NCBI RefSeq assembly: GCF_003865095.1
Contig: NZ_BHYK01000024.1
Location: forward strand, 1-64,000
Reading direction: 5' to 3'
DNA length: 64,000 bases
Source of the DNA: Clostridium tagluense
GTDB lineage: Bacteria; Bacillota; Clostridia; Clostridiales; Clostridiaceae
Below are positions 37,721-46,799 of the stretch, piece by piece. The translations under genes were made by a program, and so were the position numbers. Below the pieces are notes generated by a model, which was given only the letters and a program-made list of their open reading frames with translations, had not been told where the DNA came from and made no database searches. Positions within the stretch are counted from its first letter, which is position 1; every line of letters begins with the position of its first letter.

Positions 37721-38281
37721 CTACTTAATTTTAATTGGAATTCCACAAACCACCAAGTGAACGCTCTGCGCCCTGGATGCTATATACTGATTTACTCTAC
37801 CTGCAATATCGCGAAAGACCCTTGCCATTTTATATTCTGGTACAATTCCTGCTCCAATTTCATTAGTTACAATAATTACTGTTTTTGTGCTTTTTTCAGC
37901 TTCGCAAAGAAAATCAGCTACTTCTTGTAGAATTTCTTTTTCCATACTATCTATAGCCTCAGCATTAAGATCATCAAAGTTATCCCCTGAAATGTCAAAC
38001 ATAAGATTTGTAACCATTATTGTTATACAATCTAATAAAATCGTATCAAAGTGTATTTCTTCATTATAAAATACATGCTTTAAATTCTTATAGCCTTCAA
38101 AAGTATGCCAATTAGATGGTCTTCTTTCTTTATGCTTTTTCACTCTATCCTTCATTTCATCATCAAATGGAATTGAAGTTGCGATATAAAGTACACCCGC
38201 CTTTTCTTCTTTAGCTAACTTCTCTGCATAGCTACTTTTCCCGCTCCTTGCACCACCTGTTACAAGTACAATATTTTTCAT
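37721..38281 (-). CDS. cobU: Adenosylcobinamide kinase / cobinamide-phosphate guanylyltransferase
   Basis: Activates cobinamide (taken up or made) toward cobalamin. 186 residues with P-loop VTGGARSGKSSYAE at the N terminus, the GMP-linked His region HKERRPSNWHTFEGY, and VTNEIGAGIVPEYKMARVFRDIAGRVNQ. First gene after the cobalamin riboswitch; with BtuFCD it forms a corrinoid salvage unit. The presence of cobU here suggests uptake of incomplete corrinoids. Confidence 0.95.
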   Translation of the reverse strand: MKNIVLVTGGARSGKSSYAEKLAKEEKAGVLYIATSIPFDDEMKDRVKKHKERRPSNWHTFEGYKNLKHVFYNEEIHFDTILLDCITIMVTNLMFDISGDNFDDLNAEAIDSMEKEILQEVADFLCEAEKSTKTVIIVTNEIGAGIVPEYKMARVFRDIAGRVNQYIASRAQSVHLVVCGIPIKIK

Positions 38282-38333
38282 ATTATCTCCTTATTAATTT
38301 AGTGATAAATCCATAAGTAAAAAAATAGCAAAT

Positions 38334-38359
38334 AAAAAAACCACACCTCATGGATGTGG
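38334..38359 (-). terminator. Riboswitch-linked terminator
   Basis: On the minus strand CCACATCC/GGTGTGG-type stem (38341-38359) followed by seven T. It is between the cobalamin aptamer and cobU, 50 bases before the cobU ATG: the expression platform for transcription control. Confidence 0.85.
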
Positions 38360-38369
38360 AATAATGCAA

Positions 38370-38420
38370 TTAATTTTTTTCACCTATTGGATTACCCAAT
38401 ATTATTGTTAAATTATGCAT
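38370..38420 (-). CDS. Possible 16-residue leader peptide after the riboswitch
   Basis: The frame MHNLTIILGNPIGEKN lies between the cobalamin aptamer and the terminator. It has GGGGGGAGG seven bases upstream of the ATG, a near-ideal ribosome site that itself sits at the edge of the aptamer. The peptide covers a small hairpin (TTGG/CCAA). It may be translated to modulate the terminator, or the G-rich tract may only be aptamer structure. No relatives can be checked here. Confidence 0.35.
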   Translation of the reverse strand: MHNLTIILGNPIGEKN

Positions 38421-38431
38421 TTTTCATCCTC

Positions 38432-38625
38432 CCCCCGAAGACTAAAATCTTGAGCATTTAGGCAGGTTTACTGGCTTTAGCGTCATCTTACTCTCCAACC
38501 TTCTCAGTTTCCCAATGGTTTTTTGGATTTCATCCTCTAATACAGTAGCGGCGGGCTGCAGTGGTCTTTAACCACTTTTCCTTTTACCCCTTGTTACAGA
38601 GCACCTATAGCTAATATTTAATTTA
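38432..38625 (-). ncRNA. Cobalamin riboswitch
   Basis: On the minus strand the B12 box GCCAGTAAACCTGCC is present (about 38472-38486), preceded by the conserved core segments AGGGGTAAAAGGAAAAGTGG, CCACTGCAGCCCGCCGCTACTG and GGAAACTGAGAAGG. These match the AdoCbl aptamer class. It is followed by a terminator and then cobU-btuFCD, so B12 should switch the operon off. Confidence 0.95.
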
Positions 38626-38641
38626 TAAATTTACAATAATA

Positions 38642-38670
38642 ATTGTAACATCAAAAAAATATTAAAGCAA
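38642..38670 (-). promoter_or_regulatory. cobU-btu promoter
   Basis: TTGCTT (38665-38670), 17 bases, TACAAT (38642-38647), placing the start of transcription about 10 bases before the riboswitch aptamer. Confidence 0.7.
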
Positions 38671-38734
38671 TAGAAACTCATTATACCTTTGCATCAACTT
38701 AAACTGGTTATAAAACCATCAAAAAAGTTAAATA

Positions 38735-38765
38735 TAAGTCATAAGCATTTTCAGCTTATGACTTA
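38735..38765 (-). terminator. arc operon terminator
   Basis: TAAGTCATAAGC pairs perfectly with GCTTATGACTTA around a 7-base loop, 14 bases after the arcC stop; T-rich sequence ending in TTTTTT follows. Confidence 0.82.
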
Positions 38766-38778
38766 CATTTAAACACTA

Positions 38779-39729
38779 TTAATTTATTATTACTGTTCCA
38801 GCTGTTCCACCTATGGCTTCCCTAGCTTTTTCAAGGGATGTTATAATTGCTTTTCTACCTTCTTTTGCTTCAACAAAGCTAAGAGCTGCTTTTATTTTAG
38901 GAAGCATTGAACCAGGAGCAAAATGTCCTTCTTCAATATAAGTTTTAGCTTCTTTTACTGTTATACTTGAAAGATTCTTTTGATCAGGCCTTCCAAAGTT
39001 AATAGCAACCTGTTCAACTGCTGTAAGTACAACCAATGCATCAGCATTTAGAAGTTCTGCTATTTTACAAGAAGCAAAATCCTTATCTATTACTGCTGGT
39101 ACTCCTTCAAGCGTTCCATTTCCTGTGTCAATTACAGGTATACCGCCTCCACCAACAGTTATAACAACATGTCCAGCTTCAACTAATGTTTTTATAATAG
39201 GTTCTTCAACTATAGCCATTGGAAGTGGTGAAGCCACTACACGTCTCCAGCCTCTATTTGAATCTTCCTTCATTATATATCCTTTTTCAGTCATTAGTTT
39301 CTTCGCTTGCTGCTCTGTAAAGAAAGAACCTACTGGTTTAGTTGGATTCTTAAATCCTTCATCATTAGGGTCTACTATTACCTGAGTAACTACTGTTGCG
39401 ACTTCCTTATTTATCCCTCTTTTTCTCATCTCTGCCCTAATGCTTTGTTGTAGATGATACCCTATATAACCTTGACTCATAGCTCCACATTCAGGAAAAG
39501 GCATTATTGGGCTATTTTCATTTATTGAAGCGGCTGCTTCATAAGTAGCTATAAGTTGACCTACTTGAGGTCCATTACCATGAGCAACAATTACCTCATG
39601 CCCCTCTTCAATTAAATCTACAATAGCTCCAGAAGTTTCTCTTGCAGTTACTAACTGCGCTTCTGCTGTAGTATCCTTAGGATTTGCTTGAAGGGCATTT
39701 CCACCAAGTGCTATTACTATTCTTGCCAT
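38779..39729 (-). CDS. arcC: Carbamate kinase
   Basis: Last step of the arginine deiminase pathway: carbamoyl phosphate + ADP to ATP, CO2 and NH3. 316 residues with IALGGNALQ at the N terminus, VAHGNGPQVGQL, HVVITVGGGGIPV and the PGSMLPKIKAALSFVE segment. Adjacent upstream genes are the antiporter, ornithine carbamoyltransferase and arginine deiminase, so catabolic function is clear. Confidence 0.97.
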   Translation of the reverse strand: MARIVIALGGNALQANPKDTTAEAQLVTARETSGAIVDLIEEGHEVIVAHGNGPQVGQLIATYEAAASINENSPIMPFPECGAMSQGYIGYHLQQSIRAEMRKRGINKEVATVVTQVIVDPNDEGFKNPTKPVGSFFTEQQAKKLMTEKGYIMKEDSNRGWRRVVASPLPMAIVEEPIIKTLVEAGHVVITVGGGGIPVIDTGNGTLEGVPAVIDKDFASCKIAELLNADALVVLTAVEQVAINFGRPDQKNLSSITVKEAKTYIEEGHFAPGSMLPKIKAALSFVEAKEGRKAIITSLEKAREAIGGTAGTVIIN

Positions 39730-39803
39730 ATTTATCTCTCCTTTTACGTTAAGCTAGTAAATATATTTTATTTAACAGCTTTTATATTTTATTGAAATTA
39801 CAT

Positions 39804-41216
39804 TTAAAGTTTAATTTTACCAATTGAGAGCAGTATAATCATTAAGATTGCCACTACAATAATCGCAGCCATTGCTATTTTCTCATTTGAAGTAATAGGT
39901 TCATTCTTTTCTTTCTTAGCCTTTATAAATACAAATATGCCAACCGCATACAGTATTACTGCTGCTCCTAGATAATTTATTCCTACTGCATAAATTACAT
40001 ATATCGAATAGACACAAGCTAATATAGAAACTATCTTATCTTTAGCTCCTAAACCATCTGCTAATGCAACCTTAACTGCATATAATGATGAAAGTAAGTA
40101 TGGAATTAAAATACATGTTGTAGAAATTAAAAATACATTACCATAGGCAGACTGAAGTGCTGGTAAAAGTAGCGAAAGTAAAAATATTTGAGTTAATGCA
40201 TCAGTTAATAGTAATGAATTTATTGCAGCACCATTGTCATTTTGTTTCATAAACCATTTCGGCATTGTGCCACCTTTTGCTGCAACATAAGGAATTTCCG
40301 CTGCAAGCATAACCCAACTAATTAAGCAACCTACAAGTGAAATTATTAAACCAACTTTAACAATTATGGCTCCAACACTGCCAAGTACAGTAAGAGATAG
40401 CATATCTGCTAAAGGTGTTGCTGAATTAATAAGAGTTTCAGCTGGAATTACTCCCATAGCTGTTGTTGAAACCAGTATGTAAAGAACTAAAGTTATAATT
40501 AAACTTATTATTGTAGCCGTTCCAACAATCTTTTGAGATTTTGCCCTCTCAGATAGTACTGTTGCAGCTTCAATACCAATAAAACACCACAAAATTGTAC
40601 CCATTGCGCCTTTAACTTGCAAGAACAATGTAGTAGAATTTCCAGTAGCTGCTAAGGCTGTTTTCCAATTTTCTACATTGAAAGTTCCAGATTTGAATAT
40701 TACCAGCCCAAATACAATTACCATTAATAATGGAATGAGTTTTGCAACTGTGGCAATTGCGTTTATTATTCCAGCGCTTTTAACTCCACGCATTTGTACA
40801 TAATGAATTACCCATAATAGTGCTGATGCTAATATAAATGATACTATAGGTTTCACGTCACCGACTAAACTATTAAAAGTTTTAAATATAAGAATAAAAA
40901 ATGCAACATTTCCAAGCCAAGCACTTAACCAATATCCCCAGGCTGAATTGAACCCAACAAATTCTCCAAAGCCTTCTTTTGCATAAGTAAATATTCCACC
41001 TGTAAGCTCTGGTCTTTTATTTGCAAGCAATTGAAATACTAGTGCTAAAAATGCTACACCAAGTCCACCAATTATCCAAGCAATAATTGTTGCTTGAGGG
41101 TTTGCCTTACCTATAAGATCAGTTGGACTATTAAATATTCCTCCACCAATCATGGATCCAACTCCAAGAGCGACTAGTAGAGACAAGCCTAATTTTTTAT
41201 CATTATCCTTTTCCAT
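39804..41216 (-). CDS. arcD: Arginine/ornithine antiporter
   Basis: A 470-residue APC/APA-family transporter with about 12-13 membrane segments. The N terminus has the family Gly-rich helix 1 GVGSMIGGGIFNSPTDL, and the long helix 6 begins WCFIGIEAATVLSERA. Position inside the arc gene cluster assigns it as the electroneutral arginine-in/ornithine-out exchanger. TTATCTC region: AAGGAG precedes the ATG. Confidence 0.92.
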   Translation of the reverse strand: MEKDNDKKLGLSLLVALGVGSMIGGGIFNSPTDLIGKANPQATIIAWIIGGLGVAFLALVFQLLANKRPELTGGIFTYAKEGFGEFVGFNSAWGYWLSAWLGNVAFFILIFKTFNSLVGDVKPIVSFILASALLWVIHYVQMRGVKSAGIINAIATVAKLIPLLMVIVFGLVIFKSGTFNVENWKTALAATGNSTTLFLQVKGAMGTILWCFIGIEAATVLSERAKSQKIVGTATIISLIITLVLYILVSTTAMGVIPAETLINSATPLADMLSLTVLGSVGAIIVKVGLIISLVGCLISWVMLAAEIPYVAAKGGTMPKWFMKQNDNGAAINSLLLTDALTQIFLLSLLLPALQSAYGNVFLISTTCILIPYLLSSLYAVKVALADGLGAKDKIVSILACVYSIYVIYAVGINYLGAAVILYAVGIFVFIKAKKEKNEPITSNEKIAMAAIIVVAILMIILLSIGKIKL

Positions 41217-41255
41217 TTTGTAATCTCCTTTCGCTTGCTAAGTAGCTATATTTAA

Positions 41256-41290
41256 AATTGGTGAGGGCAATAATATTACCCTCACCAATT
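41256..41290 (-). terminator. Intercistronic hairpin between arcB and arcD
   Basis: AATTGGTGAGGG pairs perfectly with CCCTCACCAATT; a short TTTTAAAT tail follows. It probably allows only part of the transcripts to continue into arcD-arcC, or protects the arcAB mRNA end. Confidence 0.75.
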
Positions 41291-41317
41291 AACTTTATAT
41301 TTATAAATTATTTTAGA

Positions 41318-42316
41318 CTAGTTTCCAAGTGTAGCAACCATAACTGCTTTGATTGTATGCATTCTGTTTTCTGCTTCATCAAATACTATTGAAGCCTCAC
41401 TTTCAAATACTTCATCTGTAACTTCAACACCATTCATTCCAAATTTTTCAAATACTTCTCTACCAACTCCAGTTTTTAAATCATGATATGCTGGCAGACA
41501 GTGCATAAATTTAGTATCTTTATTGCCAGTTAACTTCATCATTTCTTTATTAACTTGATATGGTTTTAATATATTAATCCTTTGCTCCCACACTTCATCT
41601 GCTTCTCCCATGGATACCCAAACGTCAGTGTATATAACATCTGCTCCTTTTACTCCCTGCGCTACATCATCCGTAATAGTGATTTTTGCTCCTGTATCAC
41701 TGGCTACTTCTCTACATTTATTAACTAGTGCATCTTCAGGAAATAATGAATTTGGAGCAACTATTCTAAAGTCCATACCCATCTTGGCAGCTCCTATCAT
41801 AAGGGCATTTGCCATATTATTTCTTCCATCACCAGCATAAACAAATTTGATTTCATTTAATGGTTTAGAAAAATGTTCTTTAATAGTTAAAAAGTCAGCA
41901 AGAATTTGAGTAGGGTGATCTTCAGTAGTCAAGCCATTCCAAACTGGCACTCCTGCATATTTAGCTAATTCTTCTACTACTTCTTGTCCATATCCTCTAT
42001 ATTCTATTCCATCATACATTCTTCCAAGGACTCTTGCTGTATCTGCTACAGATTCCTTTTTACCAATTTGAGTTCCTGTAGGTCCAAGATAAGTTACATG
42101 TGCCCCTTGGTCTAGTGCGCCTACTTCAAAAGCACATCTTGTTCTTGTAGAACTTTTTTCAAATATTAGCGCAATGTTTTTACCTTTTAGTGTCTGCTGT
42201 TCTGTACCTGCATACTTAGCTCTTTTTAAATCTCTAGCTAAATCTAAAAAGTAGTTTATTTCCTTTGGAGTAAAGTCCATCAAAGTTAAAAAGTTTCTGT
42301 TTCTTAAGTTAAACAT
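41318..42316 (-). CDS. arcB: Ornithine carbamoyltransferase (catabolic)
   Basis: 332 residues. Carbamoyl-phosphate loop [10 protein letters not shown], ornithine-site motif [11 protein letters not shown] and catalytic HCLPAYH are all present, plus the [10 protein letters not shown] segment. Placed between arcA and arcD, it runs in the phosphorolytic direction, citrulline to ornithine and carbamoyl phosphate. It may also serve biosynthesis. Confidence 0.95.
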   Translation of the reverse strand: MFNLRNRNFLTLMDFTPKEINYFLDLARDLKRAKYAGTEQQTLKGKNIALIFEKSSTRTRCAFEVGALDQGAHVTYLGPTGTQIGKKESVADTARVLGRMYDGIEYRGYGQEVVEELAKYAGVPVWNGLTTEDHPTQILADFLTIKEHFSKPLNEIKFVYAGDGRNNMANALMIGAAKMGMDFRIVAPNSLFPEDALVNKCREVASDTGAKITITDDVAQGVKGADVIYTDVWVSMGEADEVWEQRINILKPYQVNKEMMKLTGNKDTKFMHCLPAYHDLKTGVGREVFEKFGMNGVEVTDEVFESEASIVFDEAENRMHTIKAVMVATLGN

Positions 42317-42351
42317 AATAAATTCCTCCTAATATTTTGTTATTTTTGTTT

Positions 42352-43575
42352 TTATAAGTCATCTCTGTTTAGAGGCATACTCATACATCTTGGACCGCCT
42401 CTTCCTCTCGAAAGTTCAGCACTTGGCATTGTTAAGACCGTTATACCACGTTTTGATAAAATTTCATTTGTAACATAATTTCGTTCATAAGTTATAACCT
42501 TTCCTGGTGCAATAGCTAGAGTGTTTGATCCATCATTCCACTGTTCTCTTGCTGCTATAATAGAGTCACCACCACCACATCTTATTAATTCAACTGAAGG
42601 TACCTTTAATGCAGATTTTAATATATTTTCTAATACATCTTTAGATTGTTTAATATGCAATTCTCCATTAACACCTTTTGTAATTTCAAAAACATTAAGG
42701 GGTCCTTCTATAGCTGGATGTATTGTAAATTTATCATAGTCAACCATAGTAAATACAGTATCAAGATGCATAAATGCTCTACAAGCTGGAATCTCCAATA
42801 CTAATACTTTTTCGAAAGAAGCATGTTTTGCAAACAAATTCTTTGCTACCACTTCTATAGCCTCAGGTGAAGTTCTTTGACTACACCCTACTGCAAGAGT
42901 TGTTGCAGATAATACAAGCTCGTCCCCACCTTCAATATTATTAGGAAGGCTTCTATCGTACCAAAGTGGTACTTCATATTGTTTAAAAGATTTATGATAT
43001 TCATGAATATATTTAAGGAACAATGTCTCGCGCCTTCTAGCTTCAGTTTGCATAGTATTTATTGTAATACCATTTCCAATTGAAGCACCTGGATCTCTTG
43101 TAAAGTAAAGATTAGGCATAGGGTCTAAGTAGAAAGGATATTGATTTGATATTAATCCTCTAAGCGAGTGCATCCCCTTAATATCTATCTCATTTTTTCT
43201 AACTCCAGCCATAAGTATATCAATCATCTCACTTGTAGGCTTTGATATTAAATATGTATAAAGAGATTCGTATATCTCTTTATTACTAATGTGACTTTCT
43301 TGTAAAAACTGTTGTAAAAATATTTTTTTTACTTTATCATCATTTAAGGCCTCAGTAGCAAGTTCTTCTAAATAAAGAACCTCCACATCATTTTCTTTTA
43401 ATATTTTTGCAAATATATCATGCTCTTTTCTTGCTACTTCTAAATAAGGAATATCATCAAAAAGTAATCTTTCAAGAAGCTCTGGTACTAAGTTTTCTAT
43501 CTCTCTCCCAGGTCTATGTAGCATTACTTTATTAAGTTTTCCTATTTCAGAAGTTACATTTATAAATGATTTCAT
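42352..43575 (-). CDS. arcA: Arginine deiminase
   Basis: Hydrolyses arginine to citrulline and ammonia. 407 residues, GME fold. Signatures are LYFTRDPGASIGNGITI, NIEGGDELVLSATTLAVG, HLDTVFTMVD and the catalytic cysteine near the C terminus in GRGGPRCMSMPLNRDDL. Head of the arc unit; ATG preceded by GGGGAGG at seven bases. This pathway gives ATP and acid resistance in anaerobes. Confidence 0.97.
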   Translation of the reverse strand: MKSFINVTSEIGKLNKVMLHRPGREIENLVPELLERLLFDDIPYLEVARKEHDIFAKILKENDVEVLYLEELATEALNDDKVKKIFLQQFLQESHISNKEIYESLYTYLISKPTSEMIDILMAGVRKNEIDIKGMHSLRGLISNQYPFYLDPMPNLYFTRDPGASIGNGITINTMQTEARRRETLFLKYIHEYHKSFKQYEVPLWYDRSLPNNIEGGDELVLSATTLAVGCSQRTSPEAIEVVAKNLFAKHASFEKVLVLEIPACRAFMHLDTVFTMVDYDKFTIHPAIEGPLNVFEITKGVNGELHIKQSKDVLENILKSALKVPSVELIRCGGGDSIIAAREQWNDGSNTLAIAPGKVITYERNYVTNEILSKRGITVLTMPSAELSRGRGGPRCMSMPLNRDDL

Positions 43576-43611
43576 TCAAACTGCCTCCCCGTTGTTTTTG
43601 TTGATGCCATC

Positions 43612-43640
43612 ATTATAATGGGTAGGATTTTATTAGTAAA
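43612..43640 (-). promoter_or_regulatory. arcA promoter
   Basis: TTTACT (43635-43640), 17 bases, TATAAT (43612-43617), about 35 bases before the arcA start. Confidence 0.72.
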
Positions 43641-43835
43641 ATAGAGTATTTTGCCATAAATGCATATATATCTCCCTTATCAGCATAGTTATTAATTTAG
43701 CACTTGATTTTTGCACTAAGCTCTGCTTTCCTCTAGAATACTCTGTATGCTAACGTTTGCAAACTAAAAATTTAGCAATTTTTGTATATATATTCAGGAT
43801 GTCCTAACTTATCATGTATAAAAGAAAAAATAGAG

Positions 43836-43872
43836 TATAAATATTCACAATTTTTTTTTTTGAATGTTTATA
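43836..43872. promoter_or_regulatory. Inverted TATAAATATTCA / TGAATGTTTATA, ARG-box-like
   Basis: Two 12-base sites in inverted orientation are separated by 13 bases of mostly T, between divergent arcA and gerKA. Each resembles a half or full ArgR/AhrC box (TGAATNNNNATTCA). It lies about 220 bases upstream of the arcA promoter, so activation of arc by arginine through ArgR is possible. The rest of the 43641-44158 gap is A+T-rich with no gene. Confidence 0.35.
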
Positions 43873-44158
43873 CCTCTAAATGTATAATATTATCTTGCTA
43901 AAACTTGCATAGGGTTATGTTATTAGGTATGCGTCTGTATTTTAACTCATTTTATTCCATTATATTGAATTAAAATCATTGATAATATTTTTTATTAACA
44001 AATTGTACATAATCTTTTATCTGAAAATTCTTTAAAAAAGTTGTAATAAAAATTTGTTTTTATTATTCAAGATCATTTACATACATTTTTTTTCAAGGGG
44101 TACACTATTATTATTGTTATTATGCTTATTAAAAATATACCATAAAGGTGATATATAT

Positions 44159-45646
44159 ATGGAAATTGAAACAATTGACTCTAAAATAAATACCATTGTA
44201 AATATATTAGGCCCTTCATCTCCCATTAAAGTCAAAAGAATATCAATTGGTAAAAATCCACCTATACAAGGTGCAATTGTATACATTGATGGTCTAGTAG
44301 ATAAAAATATTATTAATAGGGATATTCTTAATCCACTAATGATAGAAACACGTAGCCCCATAGAACTAAATAGTGAAACCCCCAGTTTTTTGTGCAGCAC
44401 TTATATAACTGCAGATTGTTCTTTTATTAAGGCTAATACGATGGAAGTTTCTAAAAACATTAAAAACGGAAATACACTACTCTTAATTGAAAATATAGAA
44501 GATTATATAGTAATAGATACCGCTGGTGGTAGCATGAGGGCAGTATCCGATCCAATGAACGAAACCTCACTCCGTGGATCCAGGGATGGATTTGTAGAAA
44601 ACTTAGACGTGAATATAAGTTTGCTTAGGAGGTACATAAAAGATTCAAACCTCTCCATTGAAAAACTTGTGGTTGGGAGACGAACACAAACAGATTTAGC
44701 CTTAGTTTATATTAAAGATTTAGTTAATATCCAGGCCCTAGATGATCTAAGAGAAAGAATAAATATAATAGACGTAGATTTCATTACTGGTATGGGAGCA
44801 CTCCAAGAATTTATAGATGAAAATGCCTACAGCATTTTTCCTATGTGTATGTCAACAGAGAGGCCAGATAGAGTAACCCCAAGTATTATGGAAGGTAGAA
44901 TAGCTGTAATTTTAAATGGAGCTCCCTTTGTATTGACAATCCCTTCTGTATTTGTTGAATTTTTTCACACCGTTGAAGATTATAATGAAAAAACAATATC
45001 TGCAAATATAATAAGGCTTCTTAGATTTTTATCAGTTTTATTAGTAATTACGCTTCCCTCAATTTATTTAACCTTAATTAAATATAACGGGGAGCTAATA
45101 CCTGTTGAATTTGTTGTTCCAGTAGTCCAATCACGAATAGGAATATCACTTTCGCCCTTTATGGAAATACTTATACTAGAAATACTGATGGAAATTCTAA
45201 GAGAAGGCGGATTAAGGCTTCCCTCAAAAATAGCACAGACTTTAAGTATAGTGGGAGGCATTATTATAGGAAATGCTGCAGTACAATCAAATATGGTAAG
45301 TCCTACTACGCTTCTTGTTATTGGAATCACTATTATTGCTTCTTTTGCAGTGCCCACAGTTGATATGTCTATTTCTATAAGAATGTTAAGATTCCCAATG
45401 TTGTTTCTAGCAAATGCCATGGGTATAATGGGTGTTGCTACAGGCTATACTCTACTTATCCTTCATTTGTCTTCCTTGGAGAATTTTGGTGTTCCATATA
45501 TGGCCTTTAACAAGGATGATTTAAAAGATACTTTTATTCGATCAGCATTATGGAAAATGAATACCAGGCCCTCCATAATCTCAGAACAGAATATTAAAAG
45601 ACAAACTAGTTTTAGGCATAAATTTAGGAGAAAAAAAGATGAATGA
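44159..45646 (+). CDS. gerKA: Spore germination receptor subunit A (GerA/GerKA family)
   Basis: Membrane subunit of a nutrient germinant receptor in the spore inner membrane. 495 residues: a soluble N-terminal half with PIQGAIVYIDGLVDK and the conserved GSRDGFVENLDVNISLLRRYI (here DPMNETSLRGSRDGF), then about five membrane segments with PRVTPSIMEGRIAVILNGAPFVL-type motif (RVTPSIMEGRIAV seen). Start at ATG 44159, with AAAGGTGAT six bases upstream; the frame extends 35 codons further without a site. Overlaps gerKB by 8 bases. Forespore (SigG) expression is expected but I see no convincing SigG promoter. Confidence 0.93.
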   Translation: MEIETIDSKINTIVNILGPSSPIKVKRISIGKNPPIQGAIVYIDGLVDKNIINRDILNPLMIETRSPIELNSETPSFLCSTYITADCSFIKANTMEVSKNIKNGNTLLLIENIEDYIVIDTAGGSMRAVSDPMNETSLRGSRDGFVENLDVNISLLRRYIKDSNLSIEKLVVGRRTQTDLALVYIKDLVNIQALDDLRERINIIDVDFITGMGALQEFIDENAYSIFPMCMSTERPDRVTPSIMEGRIAVILNGAPFVLTIPSVFVEFFHTVEDYNEKTISANIIRLLRFLSVLLVITLPSIYLTLIKYNGELIPVEFVVPVVQSRIGISLSPFMEILILEILMEILREGGLRLPSKIAQTLSIVGGIIIGNAAVQSNMVSPTTLLVIGITIIASFAVPTVDMSISIRMLRFPMLFLANAMGIMGVATGYTLLILHLSSLENFGVPYMAFNKDDLKDTFIRSALWKMNTRPSIISEQNIKRQTSFRHKFRRKKDE

Positions 45647-46799
45647 AAAAAACAATCTAATAACCTCTATTGAACTCTTTTTTATCTTGGTTGGCTGTAT
45701 CATAGGTATGGGTGTAACTAGTCTTCCTGCAGATGTAGTAAGGATAGCAAAACAGGATGGATGGATTTCTACCATTATAGGTGGAATATATCCACTATAT
45801 ATTGTTCTCGCTTCAGGAATAATAATCAAAAGACATCCTAATAGTAATATAATGAATTTAAGTAAAGTATACTTTGGAAAAATAATAGGAAATGTTTTAA
45901 ATTTATTGTTTATGTTTACATTTTTATTCTACATTGTACTAGTTATTTCTGGTTCAAGCAATCAATTAAGAGCATATAGTATATATTTTATCCCACATTT
46001 TAAAATGGTTATGATTTTTGCTGTTGTTGCTTGTTATGCTTCAATTAAAGGCTTAAAGGTACTCGCCAGATTTACTACTATAACATTTTTTTTATTATGT
46101 TTTATTGTGGTGGCATCCTCAGTAACCTTTAAGTCCGCAAGTATTTTAAATGTAAAACCTTTTTTTGGCGCAGGTGTCTCGAAAATTTTAGAAGGAAGTC
46201 TAAAAACCTCCTTCGCCTATTCAAATATGGAATTACTCTTAGTAATATATCCATATGTGGAAGATAAAAAATATATATTAAAAGCTGCCTACATTAGTGC
46301 CCTTGTCGTAATATTTTTTCATACATGGATAGTTTTTACATCTATCTATTTTTCTGGTCCGGATTTAGTAGTAAAACAGTTATGGCCATTTTCCTTCGTG
46401 GCTGAATCATTTAAAATACCTGTGATAAATAATTTTAGATATGTAGAGATGGTCATATGGATTACAATTGCTTATAAAACCATGTCTATTGAATTTTATG
46501 CTGCAACTAAAATATTAAATAATATTACTAAAATAGAAAGAAAAACAATTTGCTTTCTATTAATACCAGTTATTTTTATATTCCCTCTATTTATGGGAAA
46601 TGAAGTAACAAGAAGAGAAATTTCTGGCAAGATTATGCCTTGGATAATCTTATTTAATATTTCTTATGTAACCATAATTGCATTATTAACTCTTTTAATA
46701 GATAAGAATGATCTTAGGCATATTCAAAAAAAACAACTAGAAAGTAAGTTAGTCTATTTTGTATCATATTCCTTATTAAAAAAAAGGAGAAACTTATGA
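45639..46799 (+). CDS. gerKB: Spore germination receptor subunit B (GerKB family transporter-like)
   Basis: A 386-residue APC-superfamily protein with about ten membrane segments, thought to bind the germinant. Family features include the GCIIGMGVTSLPADVVRIAKQDGWISTIIGG N terminus (seen from about residue 18) and FAYSNMELLLVIYPYVEDKK in the middle. Overlaps gerKA by 8 bases and abuts gerKC, so the three form an operon. Confidence 0.92.
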   Translation: MNEKNNLITSIELFFILVGCIIGMGVTSLPADVVRIAKQDGWISTIIGGIYPLYIVLASGIIIKRHPNSNIMNLSKVYFGKIIGNVLNLLFMFTFLFYIVLVISGSSNQLRAYSIYFIPHFKMVMIFAVVACYASIKGLKVLARFTTITFFLLCFIVVASSVTFKSASILNVKPFFGAGVSKILEGSLKTSFAYSNMELLLVIYPYVEDKKYILKAAYISALVVIFFHTWIVFTSIYFSGPDLVVKQLWPFSFVAESFKIPVINNFRYVEMVIWITIAYKTMSIEFYAATKILNNITKIERKTICFLLIPVIFIFPLFMGNEVTRREISGKIMPWIILFNISYVTIIALLTLLIDKNDLRHIQKKQLESKLVYFVSYSLLKKRRNL

